Shown: in pieces, positions 13,501-28,500 of the stretch
Position numbering within the stretch: the first letter of the stretch is position 1
Layout of the letters: each line of letters starts with the position of its first letter
NCBI RefSeq assembly: GCF_027580225.2
Contig: NC_073354.2
Coordinates: 21,535,001-21,599,000, forward strand
DNA length: 64,000 nucleotides
Direction of reading: 5' to 3'
Source of the DNA: Misgurnus anguillicaudatus
Lineage: Eukaryota > Chordata > Actinopteri > Cypriniformes > Cobitidae
The notes under the pieces: model-generated
What the model saw: only the letters and a program-made list of their open reading frames with translations
Told to the model about the DNA's origin: nothing
Databases searched by the model: none
Translations under genes and position numbers: made by a program

Positions 13501-16500
13501 CCTGCTTGCTGTGACCCCTCAAGTGGGCTACTTCAAGCTCCTAAATCCAATCACTACTGTCCAAAACTCAAGTTTGACCCTAGGGTGACCCAATCCCAAT
13601 TTTAAAAAAATCTGCCCGGTCGAGCTTATTAACCCAATGCCTGCCTCATAATTGCTCTTCTGCTGGTTACTGATTTCATTAAAGTGATCTCAGCTTTAGG
13701 GAAGGTTCTTCTGGCAAAGGGACAGTGGACAGCACTGGCCAATGCTTCCATGTCGTCAATGCCATGTAATTTGTTTATAGACACCTGGCATAATCACTAG
13801 CCAACACCTAAACATAGGCGTAGGGCCAAGGGGTGAGTTCTGTGCTCAACACAAACAATGGTTGTTTTGCCACTGTTGAACCTTGTTTATACTCGACGCG
13901 TCCGCATGAGCGCGTTGATGCATGCGGCAAATATGACGTCAATGTGGACTGGGTGGTCGTGTGCATTTCGTGTAGAGGTGTGCACTGCAATTTTTGAAAC
14001 CGTACGCACAGATCCGCATCTGAAAATGACCGTCATCAAGGCGATTCTGTCCGAGCAGGCAAGAATGTGGCGTGTCTCTTTGATCAATCCATGCAAAACA
14101 TTTATCTGACACTCTTAAAGTATGAAATCACAAACTCACACATATGATTCAGAATTATTGGCCTGTATGTGTATTAAATGTAGCACTGGATGAGTATTAA
14201 AATACAAACCTTGAGATTTCTGTATTGTTTGTTTAGTAAAAACGTTAATCAAATGATAACGTTTAATAAAGACATATTTAAAGGATTAGTCCATTTTCTT
14301 AAAAAAATCCAGATAATTTACTCACCACCATGTTATGCAAAATGTTGATGTCTTTCTTTGTTCAGTCAAGAAGAAATTATGTTTTTTGAGGAAAACATTC
14401 CAGGATTTTTCTCATTTTAATGGACTTTAATGGACCACAACACTTATTAGGTTTAATGGAGTTTAAAATTGCAGTTTTAAAGGACTCTAAACAATCCAAA
14501 AGAGGCATCCAGCGAAACGATTGTCATTTTTGGCAAGAAAAACTAAAAATATGCACTTCCAAACCACAACCTCTCGTCCTCCTCCGGTCGTGCGACGCGC
14601 CAGCGTGACCTCACGCAATACGTCATCACGTCAAGAGGTCACGGATGACGTATGCGAAACTATGCCCCAGTGTTTACAAGTGTGGAGAAAGAGGACCGTT
14701 CCGACATTGTTGTATGTCGAATGATAATAATTAATGCCTTTGTGTGTGTTTCATATATGTAACACATGACCTTTTGACTTCATTACACAATAACGTGAGG
14801 TCGCGCTGGCGCGTCACACAGCCGGAGGAAAACGAGAAGTTGTGGTTTAAAAGTGCATATTTTTTATTTTTCTTGCCAAAAATGACAATCGTTTCGCTAA
14901 ATAAGACCCTTATGCCTCGTTTGGGATCATTTATAGTCATTTGAAACTGCAATTTTAAACTGCATTAAAACAAATAAGTCAATTGAAATGAGAAAAATTA
15001 GAAAAATCCTGGAATGTTTTCCTAAAAAAAAAAATTTTTCTCGAGTGAACAAAGAAAGATATCAACATTTTGGAAAACATGGTGGTGAGTAAATTAGCTG
15101 GATTTTTTTTAAAGAAAATTGACTAACCCTTTGAGAGATGTTTTTTTATTCATGTTCTCATATTTAAATATCAAGCTCTAATGTTACAAGTACCAATGTT
15201 TTTCCAGCGAACAACTTCTGTCCTCTCCTTTGTGTTAGTTTTGGACTGGATTGCTCCAAGTCGCCCCCTGTTGTTTCAAAGAATAGTGCAACAGCGAGCC
15301 CATTAACAATAAACGGCTCGCCATTTGTTGAGATGCGCAGGCAATCGCGAGTATAAACAAAGTGCGAGTATAAACAAAGCTTTACGCTTCGTTGACTTCG
15401 TAAGACTTCGCTGAAGTAAAAGTGTGAGAATTCTGCACGTACTACACCTTAAAACTGGAAATTATGTTATCATGACATACTTAAGGACAAGCACTGTTAC
15501 GTACTAATGAATTAGGTGTAAGAATATATACACCTCACTGACCAATATGTGATGAGACGATTTAAATATTCCACTTACAGGTAAGAAGAAATTACCAACT
15601 ACCAACTGTATGTTTACCGTGCCTGACAGCAGTCAAGCAACCACATGTCTTTGCGGGCTGGGAGGGGAAGCCAGAAAATGACGGAGGCTTTCATTAAACT
15701 GTCATTTATAGATTACATGTAGCAGACCCCTGCCTGGGCTCTAAGCACAAACCCATATGAGCATAAAGAGTGAAATATGTGACCACATGTTTCCCTCATA
15801 CAAAAGGTAGAGGCTATGGAAGCTAAAACCTAGCAAAATGCTCCCTCTGTAGGCCAAAAGGAGACCTGCATGAGGGAAGCAACCCATGTCAAGGTCGACA
15901 CTGTGTTGAAAGGTGACAACGCGTCAGTCTCGTCTAAATTTATCATGGCAAACTTTCATCTCCATACTAGAGATGGTCGTGTGAAGAAAGTCATATAAAG
16001 AAGATCTGAATTGGTGTCTGGTTGAAGGACGATCTCTCGAACACCTTGGTAAAGTCTGGGTGTTTTTCACAATAGAGCAGATTACAAACAATTATGCAGT
16101 CACTGTTGTTTGGGCCCAAAATCAAAAAGGCCAGGAATACTTCCGGCCATTTTGCTGGAGTGCAGAGATTCTTTGAAAGAACAGGAAGGGAAAACAGAGT
16201 TTCCCACAGGCTGTCTGTGAGCTGAGCTCTGTAGCCTTCTCACTCTCAAAACAACAGCTCAATGCAGCAGTGCCATTACAACAATGTGCAGAAGTATTCT
16301 GTGAAAGCTTAATTAGTCACGAAAGCTACACCAGCAACATGTATGTATACAAACCTGTTGGGTGGACTCACCAACGTTGACAGCAAAGGGAAAAAATGCT
16401 GGAAGATGAGTTTTGCCAAAGTGCATGTGATTAAGGGATGATGGAAAACTGTAAACAATGCTACTACATAGTCCAAAACAACCTAAGCATCTTAAATCAG

Positions 16501-19500
16501 CATAACTGGTTAACTTATTTTTTCGTGATCTTATTTCTTGTTTCTTTGTTTTTATAAATACTTGATATTTATTTGTTGTATGACAATAGCTATTGTTTCC
16601 ATTCAGAGTGCGCAAAATTGGAACATCGCATAAAACATCTGAGAATAAAGCACCATTTCCACGGAATATTAATTTGGATATTAATATTAAAGGGATAGTT
16701 CGGCCAAAAACGATATTAAACCCATGATTTACTCACCCCCAAGCTGTCCGAGTTGCATATGTCCATCGTTTTTCAGACAAACACATTTTCGGATATTTTA
16801 GAAAATATTTTTGATCTTTCTGTTGATTAAATGTAATGTTACGGGGTCCAGCAATAGTCCACGACCTTTAAGTCCAAAAAAAGTGCGTCCATTCTTCACA
16901 AATTAAATCCAAACGGCTCCAGGATGATAAACGAAGGTCTTCTGTGGGTAATCCGTGCGGTGTTGTTGTAGAAATATCCATATTTAAAATGTTATTAACG
17001 TAATTAACTACCTTCCGGTAGCACCACCATTTTAGACTCAGGAGAGAGTATTAGCGTAGTGTACGCACTTTTCTTAGTGACGTATGACAAATTCGGAGGG
17101 CGGGGGCACAGAGCAGCAGCAGAGAAACTCTGTACGCTGCGTAAGCTCTCATCCTGAATGCGCATCACTCTAAGATGGCTCCCCGGAAGGTAGTTTATAA
17201 CGTTAATAACATTTTAAATATGGATATTTCTACAACAACACCGCACGGATTACCCACAGAAGACCTTTGTTTATCATCCTGGAGCCGTTTGGATTTAATT
17301 TGTGAAGGATGGACGCACTTTTTTGGACTTGAAGGTCGTGGACTATTGCTGGACCCCGTAACATTACATTTAATCAACAGAAAGATCTAAAATATTTTCT
17401 AAAATATCCGAAAATGTGCCCGTCTGAAAAACGATGGACACATGCAACTCGGACAGCCCGGGGGCGAGCAAATCATGGGTTCAATATCGCCCTTGGCCGA
17501 ACTATCCCTTTAATTTGGTTGTCACTTCACCGTTTATTGGTTAATCCTGTTTTGTACACACAAAGTTCAGTCATTTACGGCAGTGGTTTTCAAACTGGGG
17601 GCCGCGAGATGGTGCCGGGGGGCCCCAGTTTTATGACATATGAAATACATTAATTTATCATGAATTCTGTGTAATTAAACCTAAAAAAATAAGGCTACTA
17701 ACCAAAAGCACTACTTTTTTGTATAATTTAATGTTTTTTTTAATTAAAATGTTGAGTTTTAGAACAGTTTTTTCTTCGGGGGGCAGCGAAGGAATGCACC
17801 GTACACAAGGGGGGCCGCACGCTGAAAAAGTTTGGGAACCACTGATTTACGGGACTGACAACTGCATTCTACAACCGCATTAACTCCCACAAAATGCAGG
17901 TAGTGACAACCGCATTTACAGAAACTCTGCATAGTGTGTACATAACTGAACTGAACAACTAGTAGTTAATAAATTGTTTAAACGTGCATCATGGACATGA
18001 CAGGTCTCTCTTCTAAAATAAATGCCTAGAAAGGGAAAAAGGCTTCTGTATGGGCGGTGCAGAAAATGACAGAGGCACGAGCGTTTGCTTATAGTGTTGC
18101 CAGATTTTGCACAGAAAAAAAACAGCGAACAAGAAAAATCCAATAATAAACCAAAATAAACCCAAATGCTTTACTTCAAAGATCAAAATATTGGGACCAG
18201 CATCTTTAGACCTTAATAACACCAAAAACTTGATTGCTTCATGAGCCAAATCCCATAAACGGTAAGCGCCAAAACGGTATGCAAGTACAAAACAGACGAA
18301 GACCTAACAAAACACTGCAAGACAGCCCGCTGTGGAGCAGACTCAAAAATGCTTACAATGCACAACACCAAGACGACGGAGGTTTATTGCAAAACATAAC
18401 GCTGTTAAATTATTTTGGTCAAAGCTGTGAGTCATAAGCATGCGAGACGGCAGAACATTGCTATGGTTATCTCTGTGTCAATCATCAATCATATTGAGTG
18501 AGTCTTGTTCCGTACCTACATGAAACCAACATTTAAGGGATTCACTCCCGCATTTAAACGCGGTTGTCACTCCCGAAAGTTTGCAGTGTGTACGAGGCCA
18601 AAGAGAACGAAAACCTAATTTCTTGTGATGTTAGAAGCCTTAGTTTTAAGTGTATAATAAAGTACTTGCGCATCAGATCGCACACACAAAACTCAGTAAA
18701 CGTATCCTGTCATCTTGCTTTTAGAGGCGGATGACTGCTCTATCGACGCAGTCTTGTAAGACAGATGGTTCTGGAAGATCCTTATACCTAACCACGTTGG
18801 TGACAGGCTTTTGCTACAAAGTTTTAGAATGACAAAAACAACATTCAGATGCTGTGTACTGAAATCTATCCGGTGGTTAGTCCAGTTATGCCGTTGAATC
18901 CCAGTTAACCACAGTTACGACAGAAAAAGCACATGACTTTTTTGATTTGCATCAAGGATTTTATTCTGTAAATGTGTTTCCATCGGGTCTCAAATGTAAA
19001 TTGGAGAAAAGCCTGGCTTTTGTCAAGTAAATTTTGCATATTTAGTAAAATTAACTAATTCTTATCAAAATCTACCCTGTCAACTGATATTGATGAGGTT
19101 TGCTCCTTTTGTGGTTTTATGAACAAAACTGTTCGCCATTTATTTTATGACTGTAATTTATCCAGTCAATTTTAGGTTTACTTAAGTGCTTTTTTAGCTC
19201 TATAAATAGCTTCACCAAAGATGTTATTTTCTATTATGAATGTCCTAAAATGTTTTTCCTTAAAAATACTATTAACTAGGGCTGGGTATCGATTCAGATG
19301 TTCCAGATCGATTTGATTCCAGTTCACAAGCTATCAAATCGAATCGTTTCTCGTTTCAATTCCAATTCTCTGGCCGATTTTTATACTCTATTCAACTCAA
19401 TGAATATAGATTATATAGATAGAATATTATATTATATTATGTTAAAATATAGACTGAATGAATGAATGAATGACAGGCTCGCCCCTCGCTCCATGGTAAC

Positions 19501-22500
19501 ATCGCACAAGGCAAAAAAGAGGGTAACATCTAGTGGAGAAGACTAGTAAATAGATTAACGTTAATGTTACGTTCATTGTTTGCAGACATAAATGTGGGGA
19601 AAAAAATCAATTTGTGGCCTTTGAGAATCGATTTTGAATCAACCACGTAAAAAAAAACGACTAATCAAAAAATCTATTTTTTTTGCCCAGCCCTACTTAT
19701 AACTTTTTTTTAAATGCCAAAGTCTTTATCTACAAACAAAAATGGCTTAAATCCCCACTGTATTTTCTACGTTATTTTCTATCTGAAATTAGATTAACTG
19801 TTTCATCTTTAAGACTTATGAAGAAGAAAAAATGTACACTATTTTTGCAATACTATGATGATTTGTTTAAAGATGTGACTTAAATTATGCACTTTTCTAA
19901 CTCATTTATTGAACTTATAGTTGTAAATTTTATTTCATTTTAATTGTACCCCTCCAAAAAAAGTGTTATCATCACAATTTATGCACATTTATTGTTATTA
20001 TCATATAAAAAATGTAAACGACTAAACTAGGTTTACATGTTTTTAATGCAGATTTTCAGAATCTATGCACAGCATCTTGATGTTTCCATCCAGCGTTTTG
20101 TGCATTTAGGTGCATTAAAAAAGGAAACATAGCTAGTGTATACAGAAAAGTTGGTGGTGTGGTACGGAAAAAAACAAAAAGTGGTGGTAAAAAGTTTGTA
20201 ACTACAACTTAAAAAGCAAAAAAGTCACTGGAAATTGTTGTACACTCAATTCACTAGGGGTGTAACAAATCACAAAACTCATGGTTCGTATCACATTAAG
20301 CTTTTTGAGGCACGGATCAAATCATTTTTCTCATGAGCAAAAAAAATGTAATAAGAAAAAATAAAGAAATTACAAACATTTATAAAAAAAAATTGCACAT
20401 TTAGTAAGGTCTAAAATTGGCATTAGGTACAGAAATGGAATTAAATGAATAATAGCACTGTCTTAATTCACAATTATATTTAATTTATACAATAAGGAAG
20501 TGATTTCCTCTTTGTCTTGGGTTGTTTGATTAACATTAATGACACACACATAAGTAGGTTAATTGAGGTTACGGTCTCTTTAAGATAAGCACGGACCTGG
20601 TTTCCGCCTCTAATCTATACATACACTTAAGACATAAACAAATGTTTTTATTAGAAAAAGAATAATGTGGTATTTCTTTTGTGTCCTATCAAGAACATAA
20701 AGATTCTATGTTCGCTTGCTTTTTAAAACGCGTCTCTCCGTGTGTACACTTTTGAGTGCACTTAAACGTGCGCACACCAGGACGAAGAGTGAATTCCAAA
20801 TGGCGCTTTGGGAAGGGGATGTGACATAAACAGTCGCTCCACATAAAGGGCAAATATTGTTGCTTTTCAGTGCTCTATTTGCCACATGTATTTTAATGTA
20901 CTACAGTAGCGTAACTCTCTTTAAAGTTTACAAATCAAGAGTTCTGATTGTTGAACAGCATAGGGACGATCACGTCTGATTGGAATTGGACCAGACACAT
21001 TTAACCACATATGCACCTGTGCGTACAAAAAACTGCTCACTTTAGCGCCTTTCGTGATAAAATAGTTCAAAAATTACTTGAGTCAAGCCTTTAAAACACG
21101 TGCAAATTATAAAATCGCATGCGATCCGAAACGTGGGTCGTGATCCGTACTGATCACGGATCAACTGCGATCCGTTACATCCCTACAATTCACCAGTATT
21201 CAGTTATTGCTATAGCTGTACAACACTCCACCGACCTCTATATGAAGGTGTGTGACTATAATTCCCTTAGCCTGTGGTGAGACCGCCAGCGTACTTCAAT
21301 GACTCTTACCCGGTCCTATGTCACTTCCTTCCCTGAGTACAATATGACTCTGAGAAAATGGGAAAAGTGCGCTGTGAAACACCTTAAGCCTGTGAATGAA
21401 CATTCAGAGCGATACACACACACACAAACACACCGGCATACACACGCATTCAATAAGCTTACCTAACGCAGCGCACAAACAATGTCCAATAGTCCAACTT
21501 CCTTTCTTTGTCCCCCCTCCCAACTTCACAAGAACTCCCAGACTCGAACTCCTACCAGTCTGCTCCCAGCAAATATACAGTCAGGAACACAAACATGCCC
21601 ATAAAGACGCAAACACAGACGCAAGGCTCATACTGTTCTTCTTATCTGCACAGTTGCCTGAAGTATCCCCTGACTCTATTTGTGTTTCCGCTGTTTACTA
21701 ACTGTGTGTTTTCCGCACCACACCAATGCACTATGATGACGCTGGCCAACAGGTGCACCAGCCCCAAGAAATGACTACAGGGAATCTACCCTACCTGACT
21801 TGGGAGTAAATGTGACTGTATCTGAAGCAGTTTCTGTACATTTTCTGGCCTTCACAGGGCCCCAAAGTCTTACTGTAAGGAGCAGTGTGCAATGTCTGCA
21901 GGCTGGTTTGTATTGGATTTAAAAGAGGGAGTTGTCTCTGTGGAGGCATTATAAATTTCAAAAAGACTTAAGACTTCCTTTCGAGACACTCGAAAGCATT
22001 ACGAACAAACCAATGAACGGTGAGAAAGTCCTTTGACTTAAATAAAAACGTCTTTGCCGGGACAATAGCCGGACGCACATTTCTTGGAGAAATGAAGTAC
22101 CACTAACGCGATTACATTTTACAAACGAGCAAACATAACAAACTCACGCCCATGGATTTCACCTACCTGGAATCCTTATAAAGGACCAGCCGTGTCTCTG
22201 TTGTAGTGCCACGACGCCCCCTGGGCTCTGTGGGTGGAAGGTCTGAGAGCGTTGCGCCCAAGCACAAGCAAGCTCGGGAGAGCCGTACAGGAAACACTGC
22301 TTGGCAATGAGATTTCCACCGTCACGTATTAATCTCCATTCATACTCAGCACTCCGGTCCACACAGTATCGTTCCATGGGAACTGAAGTTACCTAGGGAA
22401 TAAACAAAAAACAGTCAATACCCCAAGTCTGTTTACATCACCAAAACTTTGTATAACCAAATTGTCCTTTTCTCTATTTTTTATTATTTTAGTTAGGTTG

Positions 22501-25500
22501 TTTGCCTTTTTGGATGGTGGGATACAAAATCGCTTCGAAACTTCAATAGTTGATACCAATATCAGTGACATCTATTGATTCGTTACCAATTTTGATACCA
22601 CAACAAAACTTAAAATTATTGAATGATAATTTCCCAGTAAGTGTTTTCTTATCAATATTGTTGTATATAAACGCATTAATCTGCATTAAAATTAAAAGTA
22701 TAATACACAGATCCAATACTTAAACAATCTGCCTTCTTTTTTCAGTATGGCCGCAAATGGCACTTTTGACATCCCAATTTGAAACACTAAACAAATCAGA
22801 CCTCGAGGTGAAGCGAAAAATCATTTCCAGTTGCTGCGCACACACACACACACGCACAACCCCGTATTTCTGACATTTTGTCCGAACCCCGTCGCTTCGG
22901 CAGGAAAACGTGGCAGAGGTCACTGGTGCTAGCAGCGCTAACAGGCCTTTGAGTAACAGATGACCGTTTCCTGTAGTGATTCACACCGCACACAATCCCT
23001 TCCATTCTCCATTTCTTTCCTCTCAAGATCTCTCCCTCTCTCGCTAACTTTATCCCTCTTTCAGCTTTATGGAGAATTTTATGGCGTGCTGACAAGCGGA
23101 TGATATTATCTTCCTTTCATTCTTATCTCTGATGAAAAACAGCTCGGCTTGGCCGTGCTTCCAGTTTTGTAGCGAACAGCTGACCAATGGGAGCACGGAC
23201 ACGCAGATGTGGCCTTAAAAAGCCAACAAGGTCAAGAGTCCCTCATGAATAAAAAGAAAAAAGGCTACTAATCTATCTTATCACTTTCCCACAGTGCCCA
23301 TATGCCCCGGTGCCTAGGGGATAGTGCCAACGCGGTGCCAATTCTCACAGCAAAGCCATGAGGCCAGACACAATCCCGAATCTCAGGGCTGGAATAACAC
23401 TGAGATAGCCCAGGTCCCATACTACCATTAGCCAAGTTAACCGCAGATGTTTGAGGGGAAAAAGAAAACAGTTTATCACACATGACTAAACCATTAACGT
23501 TGTGGATATGTTTTGATATGACCGCGTAAAACTGATAAATGTCTCAGCAAGCTTAGTGTTATTTATCCAAGTAAGACATGTTCCTGGATCAATGTCCTTT
23601 GCTAAATCTGTTAGATCATAGTTTGTGTAGCTAGGTAGGTAGAGCATTGCATTAGCGGTGCAAAGGTTGTGGGTTCGATCCCCGAAAACACACATGGACA
23701 AATAATGAATAGCTTAAAAGCAAATGTAAGTCACTTTGGATAAAAGTGTCACTTTTTAGCATAAATGTAAAATGAAAGATATGGGGTTATGGTTAAAGGA
23801 TTAGTCCATTTTCTTTAAAAAAAAATCCAGATAATTTACTGACCACCATGTTATCAAAAATGTTGATGTCTTTCTTTGTTCAGTCGAGAGGAAATTATCT
23901 TTTTTGAAAAAACATTCCAGGATTTTTCTCATTTTAATGGACTTTAATGGACCCCAACACTTAATAGTTTTAATGCAGTTTAAAATAGCAGTTTCAACGG
24001 AGTTTCAAAGGACTCTAAATGATCCCAAACGAGGCATACTAACGTATTTGCGTAATGACGTCGAAAGGTCACGTGTTACATAATGAAACACACATTTGCG
24101 GACCATTTTAAACAATAAACTGACACAAAGCCATTAATTAGTATCATTCAACATACAACAACCTCTTTCTCCACACTTTTAAACACTGGGGCACAGTTTC
24201 AATACGTCATCCATGACCTCTTGACATTATGACGTATTGCGTGAGGTCGCGCTGGCGCGTCACAGGACCGGAGACAGACGAGAAGTTGTGATCCAAAAGT
24301 GCATATTTTTTATTTTTCTTGTCAAAAATTACAATTGTCTCGCTAGATAAGCCCTTATGCGTCGTTTGAGAGCGTTTAGAGTCCTTTGAAACTGCAATTT
24401 TTAACTGCATTAAAACTGTTACGTGTTGGGGTCCATTAAAGTTAGAAAAATTGTGGAATGTTTTGCTCAAAAAACATAATTTCTTGTCGACTGAACAAAC
24501 AAAGACATCAACATTTTGGATGACATGGTGGTGAGTAAATTATCTGAATTTTTTTAAGAAAATTGACTTATTCTTTAAGGTTAGCGGTAGGTTAGGCTAT
24601 GGTTAAAGATAAGAACAAGAATTTGTACTGACTTGGATTGCATAAGAAGAATGTTGTTCAAGGACCTTGTAATAGCATACGATATTGTAAGTCTACCATT
24701 TCCCTCCAACACCAAATACACAATGTTTTTGGAAAATCCCATAGTTTAAAAGCAGTGATTTTCCCAAATGAAACTTGTTCCTAGATTACAATCCTTTACT
24801 GGGACAGAACAAACATTCCTACTAACTAATCAGATATTATGGCTAGTATTATGATTATAAAAGCATTCATATCAACCTATCATTTCCCTCTGATTTAAGT
24901 GGTAATTTCTGGCTAAAGTTAGCGAGAGATTGTTTGATAAAAAATGTACTGGGACCAGCAAAGGACATCATAAGTTTTGACTACGATGTACAAATTCTAA
25001 ATGTCTTGAGAATATCTCAAAACTGGTGTGGTTTTGCTGGGTTACACATTCACAGCCAGAGAAGCAGGCCTTAACCAAGACCTCTGATTTCTCACTGGTG
25101 GCCTTGTGTTGTTTGGTTACTCTCCACCGAGGTCATGATCAGCTGAGCAGAAGATCTGTCAGGGGTCAACAAGGAAAAATAAACTAGGCCTTATAGTGAG
25201 GGCCCACACAGAGAAGAGGGCTTTTATTTCTGATAAGTTTGTTTTTAATCCAGCAGGAGACCCGTGTCAGCAGCTGACCACCCTCAGTAAAAATCCACAC
25301 TGATGGATGTCCGTCTCTTGCCAACTAAACGCATTTACTGGATTTGAGAAACACAATTACTGGATATAGAAATGAGCGTTGCAATGGAATCGCTTCAAAC
25401 CGCTAAACCGACTGAAGTTTCTGCCAGTTAATATCTCTCACTGGGATGCTTTTTTGGGTTTGGGTGTGCATGTGTGGGTGTTACCCTGGGTGTGACGGTG

Positions 25501-28500
25501 AATAAAAACTTGGGTGGCTGAGTGGGTTGGCAGGGCCTGAACGTGTGAGCGGATGAGCGTCTGCTGTAGATCTTCACGTCGGTGTGACAGAGCAGCAACG
25601 GCCGTGTGGAGGTGAACAACAAATCCTGTACGACAGAAAGCAGAATAAAAACATTTTAATACAATCAAAGTTGCCATAAGACAAGAACGGTTATTGGTTT
25701 TAAGCAACTTTTATGAAAAATTTTGATCCATTTCAAATGTTGACTAGTGTTTAAACAGGTATGACCAAATGCATGTGTGGCTGTTTTCGAACAAGTCAAA
25801 TAAGAGAACATGGAGCAGCAGCGCCTCCTAAAGATCATCTTTCTCATTACAACTTACTGCTAATCTACCATGTACCCAATTCCCATCTCAACAACTCTAT
25901 TTGTCACAAGCCTCATATTTAGCACAAGTGATACCACTAAAGGAGACCACAGTGGTTCCAGACCTCCAGATGGAGTCACAGTTAGAGCTACACCTCTAAT
26001 GACCCACATGAATCATAAAGACCAGACTATATATCTGCCTGTTTCCTGCCTGCATCGACACAAACGGACAAGCATAAACAGACCTGTCGACTTCATTTAG
26101 AGAAGACTGGGCTAATGATGAATGAGGTGTGAAAGACATATAGAGAGAAAGAAAGAAACTCAGCAGGACTGGTTGTGTCTGGAGACCCACTGTCTCGACT
26201 CCCCTCCCAATCGTTTCATAAACCACACGCTTGGGGCAACACGACTGGAAACTCTCACCAAAATGGCAATGACAGTGCAAACACAAGAAAGCATCAAGAC
26301 CATTATGATTCTCACAGCATTGGGTGCCTGAAGCTACAAAGGGACTGACACAAATAAATGAAAGGTTCATTTCCAACTAAAAATATTCAAAGGACAATTC
26401 TGTGGTGCGGATACTTCAGTTCACACCCCTCTTTAGACCCTGATAACAAAGCGCAAGTTTAAATTTAAAGACTGGAAACCAGACATTCCTTGGTAGCAAA
26501 ACCCTTCCCAATACAAACACGAATCTTTGATTTACAACGCGAAAGCGTTAAACCTCTGAATATATCATCTGTATTCTGTCAACATAAAGTTGACAAATCA
26601 CGGCATGTTGCATGCTCTCAATATTTGGAGAAAACTGAACTACTTTAACCTGCTAAATTTCCAAACACATGAAATATAAGAAAGGGGGCAGGTGCTTTCA
26701 CTTTGGCCAGAAGCACAGTCGGCAACTATGCGTAAAGGTTTTCGGGTTCTTAGCATCATGACACTGTTGGCTGAATACGGGCCACCTGAGGCTCTCTGAG
26801 CACTCGATACTAGCCGATCCGCATTTCCACACGGGGAGATGGTTGTTGTGGTGTCGTGTTCCCCATCCATGCCCCAGTGAAGCTAGGAGACGCTGTGTGG
26901 TACAAAAGCCAGAGTGGGAAGTGGATAATATTACACCTCAGTCAGCACCTTCGGATAACAGTTTCCCCTGCCTGTAGCTCCGACGCACGCCAACACACCA
27001 AACCACTTCACAACAGATTAACCCCTGCCGTCGTTTGGCCTCGTGTGCTACAGAAAGACTCAAATCCCCCAGGTGACGACATTGGGACATTCGGCTTCAC
27101 TTTCTTTATCCTATTTCTTCTCCCCAATTATAAGCATCGATATTCCCATCAGCGGCCGATATAGGGCAACATTCGAGCGTTCTGTGGGTGAGTGGAAATA
27201 GGCTTCCAAAGAAAAAGGTACTGAGAGCGTATACACCGAAACACGAGCCCTTCTAGCTAATGAAAGATGAGGGTCATTTAATCTGGTACTGTGGGGTAAC
27301 CCAAGGCAGGAGTAGACCTGTTCCCTCATACATTAAGTTCATCACTTCTCCGTAACGCTTACAAAACAGCAACCACCACAACACAAACAGCACCACTTAT
27401 AGCCTTTTTGGTTAGTTTTTTTATGAAAACACTTAGAATAGTTATCCTCAAATCATAAAATGTCCTGCAAACCATCTCAATGACTCATGCATTATTGTGA
27501 CATTATATATTTAATAGAGCTGCAAGATTAATCGTTAAAAGATCGTGATCTCGATTCGACCCTCTAAACGATCTTAATCCAGCATTTGACGATTCAGGTA
27601 ATGATATTTTTAAGGAGGAAACACGCAGTTTCGTCAGTTCTCTCGACAACATGCAATCACAGCGGCCACGATGACGTCTTGACTCTTGAAGTCACATTTA
27701 TGCTTGTGTTCGAGAAGTTAGACACAAAGAAACAGAAACTAAAGAGAATGAGTGAGGCAGAGCAATGCGCAGGTAAGTCCGACAAGAACCTTGACGTTGT
27801 TTTAGTACCAAAAAGAGGATCCTATTCCGGATCTTATCCCTTCCGAAAGGGTTTTTAGCACAGGGGGAAAAGCACTGCGTCCAAATAACCACACTTGCTC
27901 TCTTTGCACTTGACTGCTTACATTACGTTTTCCTGTATTTGGCCCAATTGTAGTGGTGGGTATAAAGATTAGGCGTGCATGTAGATTTATTCACCCGATG
28001 GACGTTCACGCCGCTAGCGAGTGTGTCAGAAAACGCTCGAATGCATTCCCTGGAATCCTCTGAAGCGTAGGTTTCCGCCTTGCGATTGGTTGCCGCGAAC
28101 CGCGTCATAGCTCATAACCATAAAGTAATGTTAATCCATGTATACTAAAAATTTATATTTTAATTATTTTCTTTAAATAAAATGAATACATAATCACTCT
28201 ACAATTAACATTAACTGAATTTAAAGATTATGTACACTTATCTGAAACGTTCAGAAGCATAATTCTTTGGACCTGTAAAAACTAAAGTTAAACTAATGTT
28301 CAGGGATTGTACATAACAAAGTTCTTGAGAATCGTGCAAGAATCATGATCTTTATTTTAAGCAAAAGAATCATGATTCTCATTTTATACAGAATCGTGCA
28401 GCTCTAATATTTAAGCACCACTAAGCAGAACATAAATTAAATTTCCCCACTAGCACTAGCAACGTTGTGGATTCGATTCCCAGGGAATGTATACCTTGTA

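Noticed and set aside
23640..23690. Possible tRNA gene (A and B boxes)
   Set aside because: The standard cyprinid SINE tail follows and no cloverleaf acceptor stem closes.
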